64,000 nucleotides of DNA from an uncultured Pseudodesulfovibrio sp. GTDB lineage: Bacteria; Desulfobacterota; Desulfovibrionia; Desulfovibrionales; Desulfovibrionaceae. Below are positions 31,684 to 40,293 of the stretch, piece by piece. Every line of letters begins with the position of its first letter. Within the stretch, counting starts at the first letter, position 1. The notes beneath the pieces were generated by a model. The model made no database searches and was not told the DNA's origin. It saw only the letters and a program-made list of their open reading frames with translations. Where the stretch lies: contig NZ_OY760059.1 of assembly GCF_963662885.1 (NCBI RefSeq), positions 310,001 to 374,000 on the forward strand, given 5' to 3'. A program made the translations under genes and the position numbers.

Positions 31684-33903
31684 ATGAAAATCGGCCCGAA
31701 GTTAACCTTTCTCGGAACCGCGCTTGTCGGCATCACCGTTGCCTGCATTCTCGGCATCCTTCTTTGGCAGAGTTCGATTGTTTCCGAAACACTGACAAAG
31801 CACTTCGACCTCCAGGCCCAGGCCGAAATGAATCTGGCCGTGGAAGACGCCCGCAACCTGCTGGACACCCAGCACGCCACCCTGGGCAAACAGCTCGAGA
31901 ACGACATGCAGGTGGTCCTCGATCTGGAAAAGCGCGGCGGCGGGCTGAACCTGCTCAACGACACCGTGCAGTGGAAGGCGGTCAACCAGATCTCGAAGAA
32001 CGCGTCGGAAGTGTCCCTGCCCAAGATGGCCCTGGGGTCCTCCTGGCTGGGGAAGAACAGCGACCCGAACACGCCCACCCTCCTGGTGGACGAGATCATG
32101 AAGCTGACCGGAACCACCTGTACGGTCTTCCAGACCATGAACGATCAGGGCGACCTGTTGCGCGTGGCCACCAACATCCTCAAGCTGGACGGCCAGAGGG
32201 CCGTTGGCACCTTCATTCCCGGCTCTTCCCCGGTGGCCCAAACCGTCATGTCCGGAGAGACATACCGGGGCACGGCCTTTGTGGTCAACGCCTGGTATCT
32301 GACCCAGTACCGGCCCATCAAGAATGCGTCCGGCAAGGTCATCGGCTGTCTGTACGTGGGTATCCTTCAGGAAGGCGTGGAGCAGCTGCGACGGGCCTTC
32401 AAGAAGGTCAAGCTCGGCCAGACCGGCTTTTTGACCGTATTCAGCGGCTCCGGCTCCTCCGAAGGCATCATCAAGATGCACAAGGACGACAAGGCCGAGG
32501 GCACCAATCTCCTGGACGAAACCAACGCCTCGGGAGAGCCTGTCTACAAGGATCTGGCCGCCAGAGCCAAGGAAGCGGCCGGCAAGGTCATCACCATCGA
32601 AACCGAACTAAAGACGGCCAACGGCACACAGTCGGCCATCCTGAGCGCCGTGTACTTCAAGCCCTGGGACTGGGTCATTCTCGGCACGGGCTATCTCGAC
32701 GAATTCATGGAAGGCCAAAGGGCCACGGAGAGAGCGCTTGAATCCACCAACTGGTGGACCGCGGGCATCGGCGTGGTCATGCTCCTGCTGGGCGTGATCG
32801 CCTTCATCCTCTTCGGCCGCAAGATGAGCGGAGTCATCGGGACCACGGTAACGGTCATGGTCGACATCAACGAGGGCGACCTGAACGTGCCCCGGCTGGC
32901 CGCCCGCACCGGTCGCATGCGCGACGAGATGGACGAACTCGGCGAAGCGGTCAACGCCATGGGCGACAAGCTGCGCGAGGTGGTCTCCGAGGTCCAGGCC
33001 GCGGCCGAGTCCGTGACCGCGGGCAGCGGCGAACTGACCAATACCTCCCAGGCCCTGGCCGAGGGCGCGTCCAACCAGGCCAGCGCCGTGGAAGAAGTCT
33101 CGGCCTCCATGGAAGAAATGACATCCAGCATCGAACAGAACACGGACAACGCCCAGCAGACCGAGAAGATCGCCCGCCAGGCGGCAGGCGACGCCGAGGA
33201 AGGCGGCAAGTCCGTGACCCAGACCGTGGAGGCCATGCGCCAGATCGCGGACAAGATCGCCATCATCGAGGAGATCGCCAGACAGACCAACCTGCTGGCG
33301 CTCAACGCGGCCATCGAGGCGGCCCGGGCGGGCGAACACGGCAAGGGATTCGCCGTGGTCGCGGCCGAGGTGCGCAAGCTGGCCGAACGCAGCGGCGTGG
33401 CCGCGGCCGAGATCAGCGAACTGTCCGCCAGCTCCGTGGCCATCGCCGAACAGGCCGGGACCATGCTCGACAAGATGGTTCCGGACATCACCCGCACCGC
33501 CGAACTCATCCAGGAGATCTCCGCAAGCTCCGACGAGCAGAGCGCGGGCGCGTCCCAGATCAAGGACGCGGTTCTGGAACTGGACCGCGTGGTCCAGCAG
33601 AACGCGGCCGAGTCCGAACACGTGGCCGCCGCCTCGGAAACCCTTTCGGGACACGCCATGCAGTTGCAGCAGATCATCGGCTACTTCCGCCTTGGCGGTC
33701 CGGGCGCAGCGCCACCGCGAGCCAAGGTCTCGGTCAAGACGTCCCGCAAGGCCAAGCCCCTGCCCGCCAGCTCGGGACCGGCTCCCAAGCCCAAGGCCCC
33801 GCCCAAATCGGCGCCCAAGGCCGTGCCTGCGGGCAAGCCCGTCGATACGGGCGGCATGGACCTGGATATGGACATGGACGACAGCGAGTTCGAAAAGTTC
33901 TAA
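31684..33903 (+). CDS. methyl-accepting chemotaxis protein with Cache-like sensor
   Basis: Chemoreceptor of 739 residues. A signal/TM helix (about 8-30) is followed by a periplasmic sensor of about 320 residues of the Cache type (GTFIPGSSPVAQTVMSGETY; GFLTVFSGSG), a second TM helix (about 357-380), a HAMP region and the methyl-accepting signalling domain with the hairpin tip EEIARQTNLLALNAAIEAAR. The tail is Pro/Lys/Ala-rich and ends in DDSEFEKF, whose F-E-K-F fits the aromatic-x-x-aromatic pattern of CheR/CheB tethers. It has its own promoter region and terminator; the ligand is unknown. Confidence 0.93.
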   Translation: MKIGPKLTFLGTALVGITVACILGILLWQSSIVSETLTKHFDLQAQAEMNLAVEDARNLLDTQHATLGKQLENDMQVVLDLEKRGGGLNLLNDTVQWKAVNQISKNASEVSLPKMALGSSWLGKNSDPNTPTLLVDEIMKLTGTTCTVFQTMNDQGDLLRVATNILKLDGQRAVGTFIPGSSPVAQTVMSGETYRGTAFVVNAWYLTQYRPIKNASGKVIGCLYVGILQEGVEQLRRAFKKVKLGQTGFLTVFSGSGSSEGIIKMHKDDKAEGTNLLDETNASGEPVYKDLAARAKEAAGKVITIETELKTANGTQSAILSAVYFKPWDWVILGTGYLDEFMEGQRATERALESTNWWTAGIGVVMLLLGVIAFILFGRKMSGVIGTTVTVMVDINEGDLNVPRLAARTGRMRDEMDELGEAVNAMGDKLREVVSEVQAAAESVTAGSGELTNTSQALAEGASNQASAVEEVSASMEEMTSSIEQNTDNAQQTEKIARQAAGDAEEGGKSVTQTVEAMRQIADKIAIIEEIARQTNLLALNAAIEAARAGEHGKGFAVVAAEVRKLAERSGVAAAEISELSASSVAIAEQAGTMLDKMVPDITRTAELIQEISASSDEQSAGASQIKDAVLELDRVVQQNAAESEHVAAASETLSGHAMQLQQIIGYFRLGGPGAAPPRAKVSVKTSRKAKPLPASSGPAPKPKAPPKSAPKAVPAGKPVDTGGMDLDMDMDDSEFEKF

Positions 33904-33920
33904 CGGCCCCGCACAGGCCA

Positions 33921-33963
33921 AAGGCCCGCGTCACACTCCTCCAGGGCGCGGGCCTTGTTTTTT
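33921..33963 (+). terminator. intrinsic terminator
   Basis: Arms AAGGCCCGCG (33921-33930) and CGCGGGCCTT (33947-33956), followed by GTTTTTT. It ends the chemoreceptor transcript upstream of coaX. Confidence 0.85.
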
Positions 33964-34003
33964 GCCCGAAAAAGGATAGAAACACTCCGAAAGGAGACAC
34001 GTT

Positions 34004-34774
34004 ATGGGCAAGACGCTGCTGTTCGACGCAGGCAACACCAACACCAAGCTCTGCCTGGCCGACGACCAGGGACTGAACGAGAGCTACACCCTCCCCACCC
34101 GACCGGCCAACACCGACGACGACTGGGGCATCAAGATCGAATCCATCCTCCTGCGCGAGGGCGTGGAGCCGACCGAGATCGAGGCGTGCGTCATCTCCTC
34201 GGTGGTCCCGCCCCTGGACCCGCTCATCAAGAGCATGGCCGCCCGTTTCCTGGAGTGCGACTGCCTGTTCGCGGGCCGCGACCTTCCGCTCGACATCGAC
34301 AACGAGTACGCCCACCCCGAGCAGGTGGGCGCGGACGTGCTGGTGGGCTGCTATTCGGCGCGCATGACCTACGACGACAAGAATCTCATCGTGGTGGACT
34401 TCGGCACGGCCACCACCTGCGCCTGCATCCAGGGCAACGCCTTCAAGGGCGGCCTGATCTGCCCCGGCCTGCTCTCCTCGGCCTCGGCCCTGGCCTCGGG
34501 TACGGCCAAGCTGCCCAAGGTGGACCTCACGGTCACCAGCCCGACCCTGCACTGGGGCACCAGCACGGCCGAATGTCTCAACCAGGGCTTCGTCTTCGGG
34601 TTCGCCTCCATGATCGACGGCCTCATCGAGAAACTCTCCGTCCAGCTCAAGGACCCCTTCGTGGTGGCTACCGGCGGTCTGGCCCCGACCATCGCCCAAC
34701 TCTCCGAGTCCATCAACGAACTGCGCCCCGACCTGGTCATGGAAGGGCTGTGGATGGCCTACTACAACAGGTAG
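34004..34774 (+). CDS. coaX: type III pantothenate kinase
   Basis: ASKHA-fold kinase of 256 residues that phosphorylates pantothenate in the first step of coenzyme A synthesis. The phosphate-binding LFDAGNTNTKL at residues 5-15, the GADVLVGC and VDFGTATT segments and the length are typical of CoaX. The ATG at 34004 follows AAAGGAG. A small lipoprotein gene starts 37 bases later on the same strand. Confidence 0.94.
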   Translation: MGKTLLFDAGNTNTKLCLADDQGLNESYTLPTRPANTDDDWGIKIESILLREGVEPTEIEACVISSVVPPLDPLIKSMAARFLECDCLFAGRDLPLDIDNEYAHPEQVGADVLVGCYSARMTYDDKNLIVVDFGTATTCACIQGNAFKGGLICPGLLSSASALASGTAKLPKVDLTVTSPTLHWGTSTAECLNQGFVFGFASMIDGLIEKLSVQLKDPFVVATGGLAPTIAQLSESINELRPDLVMEGLWMAYYNR

Positions 34775-34811
34775 AAACGGAAGCGACTTACCCCCTACAT
34801 TGGAGGCCCTC

Positions 34812-35396
34812 ATGTCCAGACGCCTGCTCCTGCTGCCCGCCCTGCTGCTTCTCATCCTGGCCGGTTGTGTCGCAAAGAACACCGGCACCGCCGAACTGCC
34901 GCCGGAAGACTACACCCTGACTCTGCCCGCCAACTGGCACACCATTCCCGCGAACAAAATACCCGCCAGCTCAATGACCGCCTTAAAAGAGAGCAACCTG
35001 CGCCTGCTCGAAGCCTATACCAGCGCTCCGGCCAAAGAGTTCAGACTGCCGTTGCTCGTCTTTTCCCGAAAAGACATGGGCAAGTTGTCTTCCTCCGAAA
35101 TGCTTCTGGCCCAGGACAACATAGAGCAGCTCTTCGCCATGAACGGCGACATCGAGGTAACCGGCAAGCATTTTGACCAGGAAACCAAACGGTTGAGTGT
35201 TGACGGGGGCCTCACGTCCGCACAGAATATTCGATTCAAAATTCTGGCGACATTTTATTACACCGAAAAGGGGATGGTCGTGGCCTTCGGCTACGTCGCC
35301 CCCGCCGACTCCCAGGCCCAAGCGGAGATGCACCAGATCATGAAAAGCGTGGTTCTCTCCCCCGAGCTGGAATACCAGCCGATCGTCACCAAATAA
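34812..35396 (+). CDS. putative lipoprotein, unknown function
   Basis: Predicted lipoprotein of 194 residues. The signal peptide ends in the lipobox LAGC near residue 18, so it should be lipid-anchored in the envelope. The remainder has no motif that I recognise; PPEDYTLTLPANWHTIP recalls small envelope proteins with a photosystem-II-assembly-like or DUF fold, but this is weak. The start ATG at 34812 follows GGAGG at 34802-34806; a longer in-frame start at 34800 is less likely. Confidence 0.7.
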   Translation: MSRRLLLLPALLLLILAGCVAKNTGTAELPPEDYTLTLPANWHTIPANKIPASSMTALKESNLRLLEAYTSAPAKEFRLPLLVFSRKDMGKLSSSEMLLAQDNIEQLFAMNGDIEVTGKHFDQETKRLSVDGGLTSAQNIRFKILATFYYTEKGMVVAFGYVAPADSQAQAEMHQIMKSVVLSPELEYQPIVTK

Positions 35397-35439
35397 TAAC
35401 TGCCCATTCACGCTCATCCGTAGTAAGGAATTGAGCATT

Positions 35440-35465
35440 GGGCGAATTTCCTCTAGAATTCGCCC
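35440..35465 (+). terminator. hairpin before enolase gene
   Basis: Perfect nine-base arms GGGCGAATT (35440-35448) and AATTCGCCC (35457-35465) followed by a weak T-containing stretch. It may end the lipoprotein transcript or be a leader structure of eno. Confidence 0.5.
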
Positions 35466-35513
35466 GCTTTCACTGTTTGCAACGTGTACAACCCTGAGTT
35501 CAAGGAGATCGAT

Positions 35514-36800
35514 ATGAGCATCATCACCGGCGTCTGGGCGCGAGAGATTCTCGACTCGCGCGGCAATCCCACCGTGGAGTGCGAAGTGGTTCTGGAATCC
35601 GGCGACATCGGCCGGGCGGCAGTGCCTTCGGGCGCATCCACCGGATCGCGCGAGGCGCTCGAGCTGCGCGACAAGGAAGAGCGTTACGGCGGCAAAGGCG
35701 TGCTCCAGGCCGTGGAGAACGTGCGCGGCGAGATAGCCGGCGCGGTCATCGGCATGGACGCCGTGCGCCAGCTGACCCTGGACAACGCGCTCATCGACCT
35801 CGACGGCACCGAAAACAAGGACCGCCTGGGCGCCAACGCCATCCTCGGCGTGTCCATGGCCGCGGCCCGCGCCGCCGCCAGCTTCATGGGCATGCCCCTG
35901 TACCAGTACCTGGGCGGCACCAACGCAAAGCTGTTGCCCGTGCCGCTGATGAACATCATCAACGGCGGCGAGCACGCGCCCAACAACCTGGACATCCAGG
36001 AATTCATGATCATGCCCGTGGGCGCGGAGACCTTTGCCGAGGCCCTGCGCATGGGTGCCGAGATCTTCCACAACCTGAAGTCCATCCTAGCCAAGGACAA
36101 ACACGTCACCTCCGTGGGCGACGAGGGCGGCTTCGCCCCGAACCTGGCCTCCCACGCCGAGGCGTTCGAGTACATCATCCGCGCCTGCGAGGCCGCCGGC
36201 TACGAGCCCGGCCGCGACGTGGGTCTGGCCATCGACGCGGCAGCCAGCGAGTTCTACAAGGACGGCAAGTACGTCCTGGCGGGCGAGGACAAGATCCTGA
36301 CCGCCGCGGAACTGATCGACTTCTACGACGATCTGGTCTCCCGCTTCCCGCTGATCTCCATCGAGGACGGTCTGGCCGAAGGCGACTGGGACGGCTTCTC
36401 CATGTTGACCGACAAGCTGGGCGACCGCATCCAGCTGGTGGGTGACGACATCTTCGTCACCAACCCGGACATCCTGGCCGAAGGCATCGACCGGGGCATC
36501 TGCAACTCCATCCTGATCAAGCTCAACCAGATCGGCACGGTCACCGAGACCCTGGACACCATCGAGCTGGCCAAGACCGCCGGGTACACCAACGTGGTTT
36601 CCCACCGCTCCGGCGAGACCGGCGACACCTTCATCGCGGACCTGGCCGTGGCCGTGAACGCGGGCCAGATCAAGACCGGCTCCCTGTGCCGCTCGGATCG
36701 GCTCGAAAAGTACAACCAGCTCCTGCGCATCGAGGAGGAACTCGACGAGGACGGCGTCTACTACGGCCCGATCCTGGCGGGCAGCTTCTTCGACGAATAG
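35514..36800 (+). CDS. eno: enolase
   Basis: Glycolytic enzyme of 428 residues that interconverts 2-phosphoglycerate and PEP. EILDSRGNPTVE near the N-terminus, GANAILGVSMA, the catalytic-lysine segment ILIKLNQIGTVTET and the signature SHRSGETGDTFIADLAV near residue 365 are all present. The ATG at 35514 follows AAGGAG; the in-frame ATG upstream lacks a site. It has its own terminator and looks monocistronic. Confidence 0.97.
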   Translation: MSIITGVWAREILDSRGNPTVECEVVLESGDIGRAAVPSGASTGSREALELRDKEERYGGKGVLQAVENVRGEIAGAVIGMDAVRQLTLDNALIDLDGTENKDRLGANAILGVSMAAARAAASFMGMPLYQYLGGTNAKLLPVPLMNIINGGEHAPNNLDIQEFMIMPVGAETFAEALRMGAEIFHNLKSILAKDKHVTSVGDEGGFAPNLASHAEAFEYIIRACEAAGYEPGRDVGLAIDAAASEFYKDGKYVLAGEDKILTAAELIDFYDDLVSRFPLISIEDGLAEGDWDGFSMLTDKLGDRIQLVGDDIFVTNPDILAEGIDRGICNSILIKLNQIGTVTETLDTIELAKTAGYTNVVSHRSGETGDTFIADLAVAVNAGQIKTGSLCRSDRLEKYNQLLRIEEELDEDGVYYGPILAGSFFDE

Positions 36801-36808
36801 AAGACTAC

Positions 36809-36841
36809 AAGGGGGAGGGCCGCACGGCTCTCCCCCTTCTC
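36809..36841 (+). terminator. intrinsic terminator after eno
   Basis: Arms AAGGGGGAG (36809-36817) and CTCCCCCTT (36830-36838) with inner GCC/GGC pairing, followed by CTCGTT. The T-run is short. Confidence 0.7.
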
Positions 36842-36975
36842 GTTGCGCCGCCCAATAGCGGCCCGCTGCGGAAAACCCCGAACACGCCCTCACCGGCTTG
36901 CCATCCGTAGGCTTTTTCTCTACGTAGCGACCAGCGCTTGTACGGCATGCCAATATTTCAACCGCGGAGAGAGAT

Positions 36976-37833
36976 ATGATCCTGCTTGACGGAAAGGAAA
37001 CGGCCAAGAAGATACGCGCCGAGATTCGGGAAGAGGTGGACACCCTCGCGGCCAAGTTCGGCCGCCAGCCCGGACTGGCCGTGGTGCTGGTGGGCGACGA
37101 CCCGGCCAGCCAGGTTTACGTTCGCAACAAGGAGCGCGCCTGCGAGGACTGCGGCATCCGCTCTATCCCCCACCGCCTGGAGACCGCCAGCCAGCTGGAG
37201 CTGGAGGGCCTCATCAACGAGCTGAACAAGGACGTGTCCGTTGACGGCATCCTGGTCCAGCTCCCGCTGCCCAAAGGCTTGGACTCCCAGAAAATTCTCG
37301 ACATGATCGACCCCAACAAGGACGTCGACGGCTTCCACCCGGTCAACGTGGGCAAGATGTCGCTGGGCCTGCCCGGCTTCAAGCCGTGCACCCCGGCGGG
37401 CGTCATCAACCTGCTCAAACGCTACGGCATGGACCCCGCCTGCAAGAAGGCCGTGGTCATCGGCCGGTCCAACATCGTGGGCAAGCCCCTGGCCATGATG
37501 CTCTCCCAGAGCGGCCCGTGCGCCAACGCCACCGTGACCCTCTGCCACTCTCGCACCGCCGACCTCAAGGCCGAGTGCCTGGAAGCGGACTACATCTTCG
37601 CGGCCATCGGCCAGCCCAACTTCGTGACCGCCGACATGGTCAAGGAAGGCGCGGTCGTGGTCGACGTGGGCATCAACCGCACCGATGAAGGTCTGGCCGG
37701 AGACTGCGATTTCAAGGGCCTCAAGGACAAGGTCTATGCCATGACCCCGGTTCCCGGCGGCGTCGGCCCCATGACCATCGCGCAGCTGATGGTCAACACC
37801 CTCGAAGCCTTCAAGCTCCACGTAGGAGCATAA
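36976..37833 (+). CDS. folD: bifunctional methylene-THF dehydrogenase/cyclohydrolase
   Basis: FolD converts 5,10-methylene-tetrahydrofolate to 10-formyl-tetrahydrofolate in the cytoplasm; 285 residues, the usual length. Signatures are YVRNKERACEDCGI, the catalytic-site DVDGFHPVNVGKM, PCTPAGVINLL and GRSNIVGKPLAM for the dinucleotide. The ATG at 36976 follows GGAGAGAG. A strong bidirectional terminator follows. Confidence 0.96.
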   Translation: MILLDGKETAKKIRAEIREEVDTLAAKFGRQPGLAVVLVGDDPASQVYVRNKERACEDCGIRSIPHRLETASQLELEGLINELNKDVSVDGILVQLPLPKGLDSQKILDMIDPNKDVDGFHPVNVGKMSLGLPGFKPCTPAGVINLLKRYGMDPACKKAVVIGRSNIVGKPLAMMLSQSGPCANATVTLCHSRTADLKAECLEADYIFAAIGQPNFVTADMVKEGAVVVDVGINRTDEGLAGDCDFKGLKDKVYAMTPVPGGVGPMTIAQLMVNTLEAFKLHVGA

Positions 37834-37864
37834 GCGCACGGCGAAGAGATTACCCGAAACAACG

Positions 37865-37893
37865 AAAAGGGCCGGAATTTTCCGGCCCTTTTT
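37865..37893. terminator. bidirectional intrinsic terminator
   Basis: Perfect thirteen-base arms AAAAGGGCCGGAA and TTCCGGCCCTTTT around TT. It separates folD from the convergent APC permease gene. Confidence 0.9.
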
Positions 37894-37925
37894 CATTGGG
37901 TAAAAGAGGGTGCGGGACGCATTGC

Positions 37926-39212
37926 CTAGGGTTCGACCTCGATCCGCGCCGAAACGGTGTCCCCGCCTGCCGGACGGCGGCGGGCCGAACGCAGGCCGAG
38001 AGCCAGAGCCATGAGTGCGATGGCCGCCAGGACAGGCCAGTGGGAGCTGAGCAGGACCGCGAACAGGCACAGGGCCAGGACCAGGGACACGGCGCGCGGC
38101 AGAGGCTGGGCCAAAAGCCTTGCGGCAGCCAGGGCTCCGAGCAGGGCATTGACCAGGAAAAAGCCGTCCGCGATGGCCAGGATGCCCGACATATCCAGAA
38201 AGCCAAGGGCGACCAGGGCGAGTTGGGCCAGATGGACCAGGGTGTAGACGATCAGGACAGCCACGGGCACCCCGCGTCCATTGCGCCGGTCGAGCAATGC
38301 GGGAAGGCCTCCCTGCCGGGCCAGGTGGGCCACCAGACGAATGACCGCGCCAACGAACATGAGATAGGTGGTCACGCACAGGGCCGCCACCAGGGCGGAC
38401 ATGATCCACGGGGCGGCTGAGCCGAACAACGGCTGCAGAAGACCGGCCACGCCGTGCCCCGCTCCTTGGGGAAAGGAACCGAGCTGGAGTCCGGCGGCCA
38501 CGGCCAGACTGACCAGACCGACGACCAGACCGGCCAGGATTGCGGCCCGAACCATGGTTCGGCCCGGATCGCGCACCTCGGCCCCGTAATTACCGACCAC
38601 CTCCCAGCCGACCACGGCGAAAAAGAGCAGAAGCAACGTGTAGCCCATGGTCGGTACGGACAGGGGCGGCAGGGCGAACAGGGCGTCAACGGCCACCGGG
38701 GAGCGATGGAAAGCCAGGGTGACGGCCGCCCCGGCCAAAAGCAGGCAGGTGGCTGTCACAGCCATGATGGTGGTCATCCGACTCATGGTCCTGAGCCCGC
38801 CCGCCAGGAGCATGGCGCTGACCACCTGGACCACTGCCGCCGCCGCGCCGCGCGCGGCCGGTGTATCCGGCAACAACCCCGGAGGCAGGTAGTTGGCCAC
38901 GGTCAGCATGACCGCTGCCGGGCCGAACAGGGCCGCTCCCGCCAGCGCGTAGGCCCCCAAATCCCGAGCCCACGGCCCGAAGGCCCGGGCCACGGCGTCG
39001 GCCGCACCGCCCTCGCCCGGGAAAAGGGTCCCCACCCTGGCAAAGATGTAGGCGAAGGCCACGCCGAAGAGCATGGTCGCCCCCCAGGCGGGCAAGGCCC
39101 ACGGTCCGGCCACATCGATGGCCAGGGGCGGCAGGATGATGATGCCCGAACCAAGCACCGCCCCCGTCATCAGGCAACACAAAGGAACCGTTCCGATTTT
39201 CCGTTGGCTCAT
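37926..39212 (-). CDS. APC-superfamily amino acid permease
   Basis: Amino acid/polyamine/organocation permease of 428 residues with about 12 membrane helices. The first helix has GAVLGSGIIILPP, the broken-helix GSG motif that binds the substrate carboxyl group in this fold. The overall look is that of YjeH-type exporters (E. coli YjeH exports methionine and branched-chain amino acids), but substrate and direction are not determined. The ATG at 39212 follows AGGAGAGGG. It is divergent from a LysR-type gene that probably regulates it. Confidence 0.85.
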   Translation of the reverse strand: MSQRKIGTVPLCCLMTGAVLGSGIIILPPLAIDVAGPWALPAWGATMLFGVAFAYIFARVGTLFPGEGGAADAVARAFGPWARDLGAYALAGAALFGPAAVMLTVANYLPPGLLPDTPAARGAAAAVVQVVSAMLLAGGLRTMSRMTTIMAVTATCLLLAGAAVTLAFHRSPVAVDALFALPPLSVPTMGYTLLLLFFAVVGWEVVGNYGAEVRDPGRTMVRAAILAGLVVGLVSLAVAAGLQLGSFPQGAGHGVAGLLQPLFGSAAPWIMSALVAALCVTTYLMFVGAVIRLVAHLARQGGLPALLDRRNGRGVPVAVLIVYTLVHLAQLALVALGFLDMSGILAIADGFFLVNALLGALAAARLLAQPLPRAVSLVLALCLFAVLLSSHWPVLAAIALMALALGLRSARRRPAGGDTVSARIEVEP

Positions 39213-39270
39213 CAACCCTCTCCTTCTTGATTTGCCCCTCTTATCATGAGAAAAAGCCAAAAATACCAAT

Positions 39271-39295
39271 CCGAATTTCCCGGGCTCCCATTCGG
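39271..39295. promoter_or_regulatory. candidate LysR operator
   Basis: Inverted repeat CCGAAT (39271-39276) and ATTCGG (39290-39295), 13 bases apart, in the 111-base divergent region and 29 bases before the LysR start. The 25-base span suits a LysR dimer site, although the classical T-N11-A spacing is not exact. Confidence 0.45.
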
Positions 39296-39323
39296 AAAAT
39301 CGGAACGCTCAAAGAGAGACCGC

Positions 39324-40217
39324 ATGGATATACACAAATTGCAATGCTTCGTGGCCGTGGCCTTTGCCGGAAACCTGACCCGAGCCGCCGAGACGGTCTT
39401 TCTCAGCCAGTCGGCCATGAGCGGACAGATCAAGCAGCTCGAGGAGTCGCTGGGGTATCCCCTGTTCGAACGCCAGGCCCGGGGCATGCGCATGACTCCC
39501 GAGGGTGAGGCCCTGCTGCCCTACGCCCGGGCGGCCATCAAGGCAATGGAGGACTTCCGCACCCGGGGCGAGGGGCTCAAGAAAACCGCGTCTTCCCGGC
39601 TGGTGGTCGGGCTGAACTCGGACCCGGCCTTCCTGCGCATGGCCGAGCTGGCCCGGGTCATGCGCACCATGGCGCCGGGTGTGCAGTTGTCGTTCATCGT
39701 CTCCCAGAGCCGCTACACGGCGCCTTCCCTGCGTTCCGGCGAGATGCACGTGGGCTTCCGCTTCGGCATGTGGAACGAAGAAGGAGTGCACGACGAGTAC
39801 GTGGCCTCGGTGCCGCTGGCCATCGCCGTGCCCTCGGCCCTGGCGGAAGGGCTGGCCCCTGGCGACTGGCGCGCCCTGGCCGCCCTGCCGTGGATCTATA
39901 CCTTCCGAGGCTGCCCGTTCCACGTGGCCCTGCGCGAACGCATGTCCGCCTATGGGGTGGAGCCCAACCCGGTGGAACAGACCGTAGACGAGGCGATCAT
40001 GCGCGAGCTGGTTGCCGAGGGCATGGGCGTGGCCGTGCTCCGGGAGGAAGAAGGAAAACGACTGGAAGCGGCTGGGCTGGCCATGCTCTGGCCCGATCGG
40101 CTGTCGGTCCCGCTTTGCCTGTCCTTCCCCGAGGCGCAGGGAGCGCGCTCGCCGCTGCGCGAGCTCCGAGAGGCGGTACGCACGGTCTGGGGTGTGGAGC
40201 AGCGCATGGTGGCCTGA
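39324..40217 (+). CDS. LysR-family transcriptional regulator
   Basis: LysR-type regulator of 297 residues. The N-terminal winged helix has AVAFAGNLTRAAETVFLSQS with the recognition helix SQSAMSGQIKQLEESLG; the rest is the periplasmic-binding-like effector domain. The start ATG at 39324 follows AAAGAGAG. It is divergent from the APC permease gene, the usual layout for a LysR regulator and its target. The effector is unknown. A terminator is placed after the gene, mostly for the opposite strand. Confidence 0.9.
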   Translation: MDIHKLQCFVAVAFAGNLTRAAETVFLSQSAMSGQIKQLEESLGYPLFERQARGMRMTPEGEALLPYARAAIKAMEDFRTRGEGLKKTASSRLVVGLNSDPAFLRMAELARVMRTMAPGVQLSFIVSQSRYTAPSLRSGEMHVGFRFGMWNEEGVHDEYVASVPLAIAVPSALAEGLAPGDWRALAALPWIYTFRGCPFHVALRERMSAYGVEPNPVEQTVDEAIMRELVAEGMGVAVLREEEGKRLEAAGLAMLWPDRLSVPLCLSFPEAQGARSPLRELREAVRTVWGVEQRMVA

Positions 40218-40240
40218 CCCGCAAGCCCTCGCAGCGCATG

Positions 40241-40268
40241 AAAAAAGCCGACTCACGCTGAGTCGGCT
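40241..40268. terminator. intrinsic terminator
   Basis: Perfect ten-base arms AGCCGACTCA (40246-40255) and TGAGTCGGCT (40259-40268); six T follow on the minus strand. It ends the hypothetical gene that stops at 40294 and lies right after the LysR gene. Confidence 0.85.
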
Positions 40269-40293
40269 CGCAAAAAGTCCGGCAGGGTGGAGC

